A DNA stretch of 64,000 bases from JBCAXA01 sp038534295 (GTDB taxonomy: Bacteria; Pseudomonadota; Gammaproteobacteria; Steroidobacterales; Woeseiaceae): NCBI GenBank assembly GCA_038534295.1, contig JBCAXA010000001.1, positions 1,902,082 through 1,966,081 of the forward strand, given 5' to 3'. This document shows, piece after piece, positions 26,886 to 34,512 of the stretch (positions are counted from its first letter, which is position 1; each line of letters begins with the position of its first letter). The translations under genes were made by a program, and so were the position numbers. The notes beneath the pieces are model-generated. The model was not told the origin of the DNA, searched no databases, and saw only the letters and a list, made by a program, of their open reading frames with translations.

Positions 26886-27416
26886 ATGCAAGCAACCGAA
26901 TCCGATAAATCCCGACAGTTGCGGTTCGAAAGAATCGTGGGCACCTACAGGGAGGACCTGTTTCGCTACGCCTATTGGCTTAATCGGAATCGAGAGCTGG
27001 CCGAGGACGTAGTCCAGGACGCGCTGCTGCGCGCCTGGCGGTCCCTGGATTCGCTGCGGGAAGACGCGGCCGCAAAACCGTGGCTGTTGACGATAGTCCG
27101 ACGGGAAAACGCGCGTCATTTTGAGAGGAAACGACTCGAGACACTGGATATAGACGAGCTGCATCAGGCGCAGCAGGCGGAAATCGCGCACCACGAGAAC
27201 GCGGATATCGACGACCTCCGGCAAGGCATGCTGGAACTCGCCGACGAGTACCGCGAGCCACTGGTACTGCAGGTGCTGATGGGTTTCTCGACGCAGGAAA
27301 TTGCTGACGTCATGGAACTCAAATCCGGCGCTGTATTGACCCGCCTGCACCGAGCCCGATTGCAGCTCAAGAAAATCCTGACGCCCGACAGTTCAGCGAC
27401 AGCCGAACATGTTTGA
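26886..27416 (+). CDS. ECF RNA polymerase sigma factor
   Basis: A 176-residue group 4 sigma factor. Region 2 appears as YREDLFRYAYWLNRNRELAE followed by DVVQDALLRAWR, and region 4 as LADEYREPLVLQVLMGF, then STQEIADVMELKSGAVLTRLHRARLQL. There is no extra sensory domain. The next gene encodes a DUF3379 protein, the usual partner and probable anti-sigma factor. The third gene is an EGKCG peptide precursor, which suggests that the sigma factor controls a metal or envelope stress response. That regulatory link is inference. Confidence 0.9.
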   Translation: MQATESDKSRQLRFERIVGTYREDLFRYAYWLNRNRELAEDVVQDALLRAWRSLDSLREDAAAKPWLLTIVRRENARHFERKRLETLDIDELHQAQQAEIAHHENADIDDLRQGMLELADEYREPLVLQVLMGFSTQEIADVMELKSGAVLTRLHRARLQLKKILTPDSSATAEHV

Positions 27417-27424
27417 AGACGATA

Positions 27425-28489
27425 ATGGACTGCAAAACTTTTCGAGAGCGCTTTGACGCATCGCCGCACGAGGACTTCGAAGGCCGCGACGAGCATCTCG
27501 TGGGCTGCAGCGACTGCACCGAATACACCGAGACAGCGCTAGCGTTCGAAGCCAAACTGAAAGCGGCACTGGCCGTCGATGTGCCGGACTTTCCGGTCTA
27601 CACCGATTCTGATGACGCGTTCGAGGCTAAATTAAAAGCGGCGCTCGCCGTGGACGCGCCGGATTTTCCGGTCTACACCGATGCTGAGGACGCGTTCGAG
27701 GCTAAGTTGAAAACGGCGCTGGCCGTGGCCGTGCCGGATTTTCCGGTACACACCGATGCCAATGCCGCGGACCCGTTCGAGGCTACGTTGCAAGCAGCAC
27801 TGGCTGTAGATGTGCCAGATTTTCCCGTTTACACCGATGCAGAGCTGGCGTTCGAGGCCAAACTGAAATCGGCACTGGAAGTGAACGTGCCGGACATTCC
27901 GATGCCGGCATTGGAGACGGCGACCGACGAGAAGGTCGTTAGCCTCGATGCGGCGCGTACGCGTACGCGAACCGCAGCGCCGCTGCGGCCGAAACCCATG
28001 GCGTGGGTCGCGCTGGCGGCGAGCGTCATGTTGGCGGCCGTGGTTGGCTTTCAGTTTGCCTTCGAGACGGATTCGGCGGTCTACGATCGGCCGGAGCTGG
28101 TGGCGGAAGTTCTCGGCCACATGGTGCATGAGCGCGAAGAAATGAGCGTGAAGGGACGACCGGCGTCATTCTCGACCGTCGCGAAAGTGACGTCTGACGC
28201 GGGTTCGAAGCTCGATGACGACATCGGCCTGATCTCCTATGCCCGTAGCTGCGTCATCAACGGCGAGTCCATTCCGCACCTCGTGCTGCAGGGTAAGAAC
28301 GGTCCAGTGACGCTGCTGATCATGCCGAACGAACCGGTGAAACGGGTGATCCCGTTCGAGGACGCGGATTTTCACGGCGCGATCGTGCCAGTCGGCGAAA
28401 CCGGTAGCGTTGCGATTATCGGTCGCAGGGGCGAGCCGCTCGACGAAATCCGCGACACCATTGCCGACAAGATTCGGCTGTCGATTTAG
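27425..28489 (+). CDS. DUF3379 probable anti-sigma factor with tandem repeats
   Basis: A 354-residue single-pass membrane protein. The N-terminus MDCKTFRERFDASPHED and the following HLVGCSDC pair of cysteines are typical of DUF3379 anti-sigma proteins. ATG 27425 is preferred over TTG 27413, which overlaps the sigma stop. A transmembrane helix (WVALAASVMLAAVVGFQF) lies near 192-212, and the C-terminal ~130 residues are periplasmic. Unusually, residues 40-160 carry five copies of a 25-residue unit (AFEAKLKAALAVDVPDFPV type), while I expect about one in ordinary family members. The cytoplasmic part should hold the sigma factor; the repeats may alter that binding. Confidence 0.85.
   Translation: MDCKTFRERFDASPHEDFEGRDEHLVGCSDCTEYTETALAFEAKLKAALAVDVPDFPVYTDSDDAFEAKLKAALAVDAPDFPVYTDAEDAFEAKLKTALAVAVPDFPVHTDANAADPFEATLQAALAVDVPDFPVYTDAELAFEAKLKSALEVNVPDIPMPALETATDEKVVSLDAARTRTRTAAPLRPKPMAWVALAASVMLAAVVGFQFAFETDSAVYDRPELVAEVLGHMVHEREEMSVKGRPASFSTVAKVTSDAGSKLDDDIGLISYARSCVINGESIPHLVLQGKNGPVTLLIMPNEPVKRVIPFEDADFHGAIVPVGETGSVAIIGRRGEPLDEIRDTIADKIRLSI
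27542..27904 (+). repeat. Five tandem 75-bp coding repeats
   Basis: Units begin at 27542, 27617, 27692, 27773 and 27848. The period is 75 bases, with one 6-base insertion in the third unit. The first three are most alike in DNA sequence, suggesting recent duplication. All stay in frame inside the DUF3379 gene. Confidence 0.92.
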
Positions 28490-28497
28490 TTTTTTTG

Positions 28498-28513
28498 ACC
28501 GGCATTTGCCGGT
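28498..28513 (+). terminator. Hairpin between anti-sigma gene and peptide gene
   Basis: ACCGGCA and TGCCGGT pair with a tiny loop, followed by TTTCC. It could be a leaky terminator or a processing site that lets the downstream peptide gene be expressed differently from sigma and anti-sigma. Confidence 0.35.
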
Positions 28514-28568
28514 TTCCACCTGACTTACGCCGCTTGGGCGTTGATTTGAAGACCTTAGGAGAGAGCAC

Positions 28569-28859
28569 ATGTCGGACATTAAGAGAGTCAAGCCACTAGC
28601 GCTGGCGTTGGGCACCGCCCTCGTCGGTACGGCTGCCATGATCGGCACGGCGCAGGCCGCCGTTGACGACAACCCGTTCGTCGCTACCGCCCTGAGCGCA
28701 GGCTATAACCTCGGCGACGATGCCGAAGGTAGCTGTGGTGAGGGCAAGTGTGGCGAAGACGGCGCTGAGAAAGGCGGCGAAGGCAGCTGCGGTGAAGGTA
28801 GCTGTGGCGAAGACAAGGGCGGCGAAGGCGCCTGCGGCGAAGGCAAGTGCGGCGCGTAA
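28569..28859 (+). CDS. HvfA/bufferin-like Cys-rich exported peptide precursor
   Basis: A 96-residue low-complexity protein with a strong AGGAGAG binding site. The N-terminal ~33 residues are a signal sequence (LALGTALVGTAAMIGTAQAA). The C-terminal half is almost only Glu, Gly, Cys, Lys, Ser and Asp, with six CG motifs: EGSCG, EGKCG, EGSCG, EGSCG, EGACG and EGKCG, ending CGA. EGKCG repeats are the mark of HvfA-type precursors, whose cysteines are modified by MNIO (DUF692) enzymes to copper-binding groups. No DUF692 or DUF2063 gene is in this window, so modification here would need enzymes encoded elsewhere. A strong terminator follows. Confidence 0.8.
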   Translation: MSDIKRVKPLALALGTALVGTAAMIGTAQAAVDDNPFVATALSAGYNLGDDAEGSCGEGKCGEDGAEKGGEGSCGEGSCGEDKGGEGACGEGKCGA

Positions 28860-28888
28860 GCGAGCTCTGCGACTGAATTCGTTCTACG

Positions 28889-28928
28889 ATCCGCGCTCCG
28901 GTCCTGACTCGGAGCGCGGATTTTTTTT
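28889..28928 (+). terminator. Strong rho-independent terminator
   Basis: A perfect 12-bp stem (ATCCGCGCTCCG with CGGAGCGCGGAT) and a 9-base loop, followed by a run of eight T, 30 bases after the peptide gene. Confidence 0.95.
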
Positions 28929-28978
28929 GCCTGCTGTGGCGAGTTTTCAGCCGACGGTTGATCCATTACGCTCTCTGC

Positions 28979-29599
28979 ATGAGCGGCAAATTCGAAGTCG
29001 ACGATGGCAACGTGCGCTGCCCGTGGTCCTTGGGCGTTAACGATGCCTACGTCGCCTACCATGACGAAGAATGGGGCGTTCCGGTTACTGACGATCGCAC
29101 CCAGTTTGAATTCCTGATCCTCGAGGGCGCCCAGGCCGGTTTGTCCTGGTCAACCATCCTCGCGAAACGTGATGGCTATCGCGAGGCGTTTGCCGGGTTC
29201 GACGTACGCAAAGTCGCGCGCTTCACGGACAAGCGGATCGAGAAGCTGCTGACGTTCGACGGCATCGTGCGCAATCGGCTCAAGGTCTCGGCGACGGTCA
29301 CAAACGCCAAGGCTTTCATCGCGGTGCAAAAAGAGTTCGGCAGTTTTTCGAAATACATCTGGGGTTTCGTGGGCAACAAACCCATTCAAAATCGGTGGAA
29401 AAACCCGTCTGATTGCCCGGCAACCTCGGCAGAGTCCGATGCACTTAGCAAGGACCTAAAGAAGCGCGGCTTCAAGTTTGTCGGCTCGACGATTATCTAT
29501 GCGCACATGCAGGCGACCGGGCTCGTCAACGATCATATGGTCGACTGCTTTCGCTATGCGGCCGTCGCTGCGATGGGCAAGTCGTTTCAGCTTGGTTGA
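28979..29599 (+). CDS. tag: DNA-3-methyladenine glycosylase I
   Basis: A 206-residue base-excision repair enzyme that removes 3-methyladenine. I start at ATG 28979, which gives a normal N-terminus with the zinc ligands C14 (RCPW) and H28 (YHDEEWG); the C-terminal ligands are in NDHMVDCFR. The segments FEFLILEGAQAGLSW and FVGSTIIYAHMQATG are diagnostic. It stands after a strong terminator, so it has its own promoter. The tRNA-binding protein gene follows by 6 bases. Confidence 0.93.
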   Translation: MSGKFEVDDGNVRCPWSLGVNDAYVAYHDEEWGVPVTDDRTQFEFLILEGAQAGLSWSTILAKRDGYREAFAGFDVRKVARFTDKRIEKLLTFDGIVRNRLKVSATVTNAKAFIAVQKEFGSFSKYIWGFVGNKPIQNRWKNPSDCPATSAESDALSKDLKKRGFKFVGSTIIYAHMQATGLVNDHMVDCFRYAAVAAMGKSFQLG

Positions 29600-29605
29600 A
29601 TCGCT

Positions 29606-29944
29606 ATGACGACGATCACCTGGGACGAATTTGCAAAGGTCGAACTCCGTGTCGGGCGGGTGATCAGTGCCGAGGTGTTTCCTGAGGCCAGAAAGCCCGC
29701 CTACATACTGCACGTCGACTTCGGGCCGACTATTGGCGTGCGTAAGTCCAGCGCGCAGCTCACCGACCTTTACACACCAGACGCCTTGGTTGGCGAGCTC
29801 GTCGTCGCCGTCGTTAATTTCCCCGAGAAGCAGATTGGGCCAATCCGCTCGCAGTGTCTGGTAACCGGATTTCATCGGGACGACGGTGCGGTCGTGCTGT
29901 GCCAGCCCGGCGCGGATGTTCCATTGGGTGCAAGACTCGCCTGA
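29606..29944 (+). CDS. csaA: tRNA-binding-domain protein CsaA
   Basis: A 112-residue OB-fold protein. The series WDEFAKVELRVGRVISAEVF, KPAYILHVDFG, and the closing VLCQPGADVPLGARLA matches CsaA, which has chaperone and secretion-related activity in Bacillus and is related to the tRNA-binding domain of methionyl-tRNA synthetase. It sits 6 bases after tag and is probably cotranscribed with it. Confidence 0.9.
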   Translation: MTTITWDEFAKVELRVGRVISAEVFPEARKPAYILHVDFGPTIGVRKSSAQLTDLYTPDALVGELVVAVVNFPEKQIGPIRSQCLVTGFHRDDGAVVLCQPGADVPLGARLA

Positions 29945-29991
29945 CGATCGGTTAGGCTAGGCGGCATCGCCAGTTTTTGCCGCGCAATCGT

Positions 29992-31728
29992 ATGTCCAGC
30001 GTTTCTGTTCCAAAGTCTTCGATGTCGCACCTCCTTTTCCGCGCGCTGACCGTAATCGGCGTCCTCGTCATCGTCGGCTGCGGCGACGACGACGGGCCGC
30101 CCGAGAATCGCCCGACCTTTGCCGCTGTCGCCATGCCTGACAGCCATTCGGCCGACACCGCCATCGCCACGCTGGCACGAGGTGGCAATGCCGTCGATGC
30201 AGCGGTCGCTGCCGCATTCACGCTCGCCGTTACGTTCCCCGAAGCCGGCAATCTAGGCGGCGGCGGTTTCATGCTCGTTCATTTGGACGAGTCGAATACG
30301 TTTCTCGACTATCGAGAGCGCGCACCGGCAGCCGCGAGCCGCGACATGTTTCTCGATGAAGGCGGCGAGCCAGTCGGCCAGCAGAGTTTGGTGGGCCATC
30401 TGGCCGCTGGCGTTCCCGGTACTGTCGCCGGGCTTTGGGCGGCACACGAGCGCTACGGAACGCTGCGCTGGTCCAGCTTGCTCGACGACGCGATACGGCT
30501 GGCCGACGAGGGCTTTGTCGTTTCGCCAAAACTCGCTGCCATCATCGACAGCGAGCGAGACTGGTTCGCCGGGCGCACCAACTTCGATCGCTATTTTGGC
30601 GACGCCGCGGCCGGCTCGATACTGCGCCAACCCGAACTTGCCGCCACGCTCCGTCGAATCGCCGCAGACGGTCCGCAAGGCTTTTACGCGGGCGAAACGG
30701 CGGCGATGATCGAACGCGAAATGGCGGCCAACGATGGCTTGATCACCCGCGACGATCTCGCTGCCTATCAACCGGTGTGGCGCGAGCCGCTCGACGCAGC
30801 GTGGCGCGACTTTCAGCTGTTGTCGGCACCGCCGCCGAGCTCTGGTGGATTTGCAGTCGTGCAATTGCTGAAGATGAAAGATCTGTTGGCTGAGGATTTT
30901 GCCGACGTTGCGCACAACTCCGCGCGCTACGTGCACTTGGTCGCCGAAATGGAAAAGCGCGTTTTTGCCGATCGTGCCGAGTATTTCGGCGATCCGGATT
31001 TCGTCGACGTGCCGATCGACAAGCTCATCAGCGAGGATTACATCGTTGCCCGCGCCGCGGAGGTCGACGCCAGCGCGATCTCGACCTATGACGCGGTGGC
31101 ACCTGGGCTCGAGTCACCGGACACGACGCATTTCTCGATTGTCGATCGTGACGGCAATGCGGTGGCCAACACCTACACGCTGAACACGTCGTTCGGCAGC
31201 GGCGTCGTCGTCGAAGGTGCTGGGTTTCTCCTGAACAACGAAATGGACGATTTCAGCATCAAGCCGGACGTGCCGAATTTCTACGGCGTGATCGGTGGCT
31301 CGGCGAACGCGATCGCACCGGGCAAGCGGATGCTGTCGTCGATGACGCCGACGATGCTGCTCAAGGACGGTGAACCAGCGCTCGTGATCGGTACACCCGG
31401 TGGATCGACGATCTTCACGTCGGTTTTTCAGGGCATCGTCAACGTTGTCGATTTTACGATGACGCCGCAGGAAGCCGCCGCCGCGAGTCGCTTCCATCAT
31501 CAGCTGCTGCCGCCGAACCTCATAACCGACAGCCCGAGCAGACCGCTGCCCGACGACACCCGAACGGCGCTTGAAGCGCTCGGCTACGAGATCAAACCGC
31601 ACCCCTGGGAATTCGGCGATCTGCAGATTATCCAAAAGACCGACGATGGGTATCTCGCCGGTTCCGATCCACGCGGACGAGGCGTCTCAAAGGTGGTTAG
31701 TTATCCGGGCGTGATTACCGATCCGTGA
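29992..31728 (+). CDS. ggt: Gamma-glutamyltransferase (lipoprotein)
   Basis: A 578-residue Ntn hydrolase that cleaves gamma-glutamyl bonds of glutathione and related compounds. The ATG at 29992 starts a lipoprotein signal (LTVIGVLVIVGCGDDD). The family segments HSADTAIATLARGGNAVDAAVA, NLGGGGFMLVH and APPPSSGG are present. Autocleavage should occur before the Thr in DTTHFSIVD (about residue 379), giving a small subunit of ~200 residues that contains MLSSMTPTMLL and GTPGGSTI. It acts in the periplasm. A second, divergent GGT is encoded at 34513-36402. Confidence 0.92.
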   Translation: MSSVSVPKSSMSHLLFRALTVIGVLVIVGCGDDDGPPENRPTFAAVAMPDSHSADTAIATLARGGNAVDAAVAAAFTLAVTFPEAGNLGGGGFMLVHLDESNTFLDYRERAPAAASRDMFLDEGGEPVGQQSLVGHLAAGVPGTVAGLWAAHERYGTLRWSSLLDDAIRLADEGFVVSPKLAAIIDSERDWFAGRTNFDRYFGDAAAGSILRQPELAATLRRIAADGPQGFYAGETAAMIEREMAANDGLITRDDLAAYQPVWREPLDAAWRDFQLLSAPPPSSGGFAVVQLLKMKDLLAEDFADVAHNSARYVHLVAEMEKRVFADRAEYFGDPDFVDVPIDKLISEDYIVARAAEVDASAISTYDAVAPGLESPDTTHFSIVDRDGNAVANTYTLNTSFGSGVVVEGAGFLLNNEMDDFSIKPDVPNFYGVIGGSANAIAPGKRMLSSMTPTMLLKDGEPALVIGTPGGSTIFTSVFQGIVNVVDFTMTPQEAAAASRFHHQLLPPNLITDSPSRPLPDDTRTALEALGYEIKPHPWEFGDLQIIQKTDDGYLAGSDPRGRGVSKVVSYPGVITDP

Positions 31729-31756
31729 GCGCTGCGCGCCGCGCACGAGGGTCACG

Positions 31757-32662
31757 ATGCAGAGGCCGCCTAGCAAGTCAGCGCTAAGTTTGCGATTGCC
31801 GCCGCTGACGGCGATTCGCGCATTCGAGGCTGTAGCACGGCTGGGCAGCTTCTCGCTGGCCGCCACCGAATTGGGTGTGACCGACGGCGCGATCAGCAAA
31901 CAAATATTGCTGCTCGAAGATCGCATCGGTGCGCGTTTGTTCGAACGTCATGCCGGCAGCACTGAATTAACGCTTGAAGGACGCGAGGTCGCCGAGTCGG
32001 TAATCCCTGCCTTCGCTGCCCTTGCGACTGGATTTAGCCGCTTGCGCCGCTCAGATCCCCAATCGTCGGCATTTCGGCTGGCAACCGTCGCGTCGCTGGC
32101 TACGGCGCTGGTGCCGTCGATGGCGGCGTTCGAATCACGACATCCCGATATTTCACTCGAGCTACGTACGTCTGACCGACTGGTCGATCTGTATCGTGAG
32201 GACATCGATCTCAGCGTTCGCTATGGCGCCGGCGATTGGGAGGACCTCGTCGTCGCCCCGTTGACGCCTTTTGAACTGGTCGGCGTTTGCAGCGGCACGA
32301 CGTGGCAAACATGCCGCCAGGATGTAGGGCACTTGCTGGCGACGCGTCGGCGGATTCAGATTTTTGTTGGCGATGAGTGGCTCGAGTGGCCAGCGGTCGC
32401 GGCGTTCGAGGATGAGCGAGCCCCACTCGTGCTCGAGCATTTCACCGTTGCGCTGGAAGCGGTGCGTTGCGACCTTGGGATCGCGTTGCTTCCGGAGATT
32501 ATCGTGCGGCGTGACCTAGCTGCCGGATCACTGGCCAGGTTCGGCGCGCCCGTCCCTTGGCGTCATGCGTTTCACAGCGCTTATCGGCCCGGAAGCAACA
32601 AGCCCGGCGAGCGCGACGCCGTGCTCGCCTGGTTGCGCGCAGCTGTTTCGGCGGACGCGTAA
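31757..32662 (+). CDS. LysR-type regulator (GcvA-like)
   Basis: A 301-residue LysR transcription factor. The N-terminal helix-turn-helix reads RLPPLTAIRAFEAVARLGSF then SLAATELGVTDGAISKQI, close to the GcvA/AmpR subgroup. The C-terminal ligand domain includes IDLSVRYGAGDWEDL and GIALLPEIIVRRDLAAGSL. It lies 28 bases after the GGT and 115 bases before RidA, so either may be its target. The inducer is unknown. Confidence 0.9.
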   Translation: MQRPPSKSALSLRLPPLTAIRAFEAVARLGSFSLAATELGVTDGAISKQILLLEDRIGARLFERHAGSTELTLEGREVAESVIPAFAALATGFSRLRRSDPQSSAFRLATVASLATALVPSMAAFESRHPDISLELRTSDRLVDLYREDIDLSVRYGAGDWEDLVVAPLTPFELVGVCSGTTWQTCRQDVGHLLATRRRIQIFVGDEWLEWPAVAAFEDERAPLVLEHFTVALEAVRCDLGIALLPEIIVRRDLAAGSLARFGAPVPWRHAFHSAYRPGSNKPGERDAVLAWLRAAVSADA

Positions 32663-32777
32663 GCAGCAACGCGACCACAATTCACGTTGCCCGCGAAAAT
32701 TAATCGCTGTCGCTGCGTCGTCAAATCCGAAAAGCTCTGCCTCCCAGTTTGGATGAGCCCATCGGCGGAGAATTTCG

Positions 32778-33173
32778 ATGCGTACTGTTCTCGCTCACAA
32801 CCCATATTGCGTGGCTGGCCCCTACCAGGACATCTACAGTCACGCTGTTGAGACCGACGCCCGGCGCACGCTCTATGTTTCCGGGCAGGTGGGCGTCGCG
32901 AATGACGGCTCGGTTGTCGACTCGTTTGCTGGCCAGACTCGCCAGGCCATCGCCAATCTGATCGCTGTCATCGAGGGGGCTGGCATGTCGCCCCAGAATA
33001 TTGTCAGGCTCGGTTTCTTCTTGGTGCGCCGAGCCGATTTCGCCGAACTGGCCGATCTCCGGCGCGAGTTGCTACCCGGCATACGACCGGCGATCACCAA
33101 CGTGCTCGTGGCCGGACTGGTATCGGCCGCATGGCTCATCGAAGTCGAGGCGACCGTTGTAGCGGATTCTTGA
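32778..33173 (+). CDS. RidA-family protein
   Basis: A 131-residue member of the RidA/YjgF fold. The pattern RTLYVSGQVGVANDGS, a trimer-forming middle (IANLIAVIEGAG), and RPAITNVLVAGLVSAAWLIE match, including the Arg and Glu near the C-terminus. RidA enzymes hydrolyse reactive enamines or imines, but several subgroups lack proven deaminase activity. It is convergent with the VOC gene, 16 bases away. Confidence 0.88.
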   Translation: MRTVLAHNPYCVAGPYQDIYSHAVETDARRTLYVSGQVGVANDGSVVDSFAGQTRQAIANLIAVIEGAGMSPQNIVRLGFFLVRRADFAELADLRRELLPGIRPAITNVLVAGLVSAAWLIEVEATVVADS

Positions 33174-33189
33174 GATTTTCTAGCACGCC

Positions 33190-33555
33190 TCAGCGTTTCG
33201 CCCAAACCGCCAATTCATTGCCGCTAGGGTCGGCAAAATGAAAGCGACGGCCGCCGGGGAATTCGAAGGGCGGTGTGGTAATGGCACCGCCGGCCGCTGT
33301 TACCCCGGCGAGCGATGCATCGAGATCGGCCGAGTAGAGAATGACCAGCGGCCCGCCATGGCGAGGCTTGGCGGCCAGCGCGAGTCCGCCGCTTTCGCCT
33401 TGGCCATCACCTTTTTGGATACCGGCATACTCGGGACCGTAGTCGGTGAACCGCCAGCCGAAAGCCGCGGTATAGAACCGCTTGGCGGCGGCCATGTCAG
33501 TTACCGTGATTTCGATGTAGTTGATTTCGTGATGGACCAGCCAAGGTTCGTCCAC
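33190..33555 (-). CDS. VOC-family (glyoxalase-like) protein
   Basis: A 121-residue single VOC domain. The long open frame continues upstream, but I start at GTG 33555 with GGGGA 7 bases before it. The text HHEINYIEITVTDMAAAKRFY, FTAAGGAITTPPFEF-like strands and RFHFADPSGNELAVWA are typical. It resembles small glyoxalase-like proteins with His and Glu metal ligands. The substrate is unknown. It lies 95 bases downstream of nat on the same strand. Confidence 0.78.
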   Translation of the reverse strand: MDEPWLVHHEINYIEITVTDMAAAKRFYTAAFGWRFTDYGPEYAGIQKGDGQGESGGLALAAKPRHGGPLVILYSADLDASLAGVTAAGGAITTPPFEFPGGRRFHFADPSGNELAVWAKR

Positions 33556-33650
33556 GTCGTTATCCCCATTCGTGTTTGAAGCGGTGTCCTGGACGCTGCC
33601 CGTCGCAGCGACGGGCACAGCCACGCTCGAACACGTTCGGCCAACGCCGC

Positions 33651-34442
33651 TTACTGCGTCAGGCGCGTACGTTCTGTCTCGGTGAGTTCGAGTGTCAGCC
33701 CGAAATGCGCTTTGATGCAAGCGAGCCACGCATCGCCGCCGTCGACCGTGATCTCCTGCGAGTCCGCGCCGCGGCGGACGGTCAGGCGTCGATCGAAAAG
33801 ACCGATGCGTCCGTGTTCCGTGAACCGGCCAGCATAGCGATCGCGAACGAAACGCGAGTCCGGATGCGTTTCGGTGTAGTGATTGGCAACGCGCACATCC
33901 GCGGGGTGCGCCGGCTCCAGCGTAAAACTGTACTGCCGCTGCCAACCCTCACTGCTTCGCCGCTCGACGAAGTAGCCGAATTCGCGATCGGTGCGGATTC
34001 GTATTGGGCCGTCGCCGTCATCAATGCTGGCCGGGCTGTCGACGTCGAGCGGTACGCGTGCCGCTCGACCACCAAAGCCGACATCCGTGACGTATCGTTT
34101 GCCGTCCAGTTTGACCGTATGGACGAGGTGATTCTTGGCCGGTGCTTCGGGCGGGTTGCGAAGCCAGACGCGACCGAGGTGCGGGATTGGCGAAAACCCC
34201 AGCTCGGCGAGTAGCGCTGCGTACAGCGTGTTTAGCTCAAAGCAATAGCCGCCGCGACGTTTGTTGACGACTTTGTCAAACAACGCCGGAACATCGAGGC
34301 ACAGCCGGCGGCCGAGGAAAACGTCAAGATTCTCGAACGGGACCGAACGCATATGCGCCCACTGCAGCGTGGTGAGCGATGCGACTGACGTATCGGCGAT
34401 CTCGTCGGCGCCGATTCGAGCTAGGTAGCGATGCTGATCCAC
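33651..34442 (-). CDS. nat: Arylamine N-acetyltransferase
   Basis: A 263-residue NAT with an intact triad: Cys in RRGGYCFELN (C67), His in KNHLVHT (H105) and Asp in VTDVGFGG (D120). The N-terminal VPFENLDVFLGR segment is also conserved. It starts with GTG. It transfers acetyl or other acyl groups from CoA to arylamines or hydrazines in the cytosol. It lies 70 bases after the second GGT on the same strand. Confidence 0.93.
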   Translation of the reverse strand: MDQHRYLARIGADEIADTSVASLTTLQWAHMRSVPFENLDVFLGRRLCLDVPALFDKVVNKRRGGYCFELNTLYAALLAELGFSPIPHLGRVWLRNPPEAPAKNHLVHTVKLDGKRYVTDVGFGGRAARVPLDVDSPASIDDGDGPIRIRTDREFGYFVERRSSEGWQRQYSFTLEPAHPADVRVANHYTETHPDSRFVRDRYAGRFTEHGRIGLFDRRLTVRRGADSQEITVDGGDAWLACIKAHFGLTLELTETERTRLTQ

Positions 34443-34512
34443 GGGTCCGGTCTAGGCGTGTCGTCGGTTGGACCCCATCGGCGTCGAACCGACCGGCGAT
34501 ATACGCTTAGGC

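Noticed and set aside
33556..33945. Extended frame upstream of the VOC protein
   Set aside because: It runs into the arylamine N-acetyltransferase gene and has no VOC sequence; the GTG at 33555 has a ribosome binding site and starts the domain.
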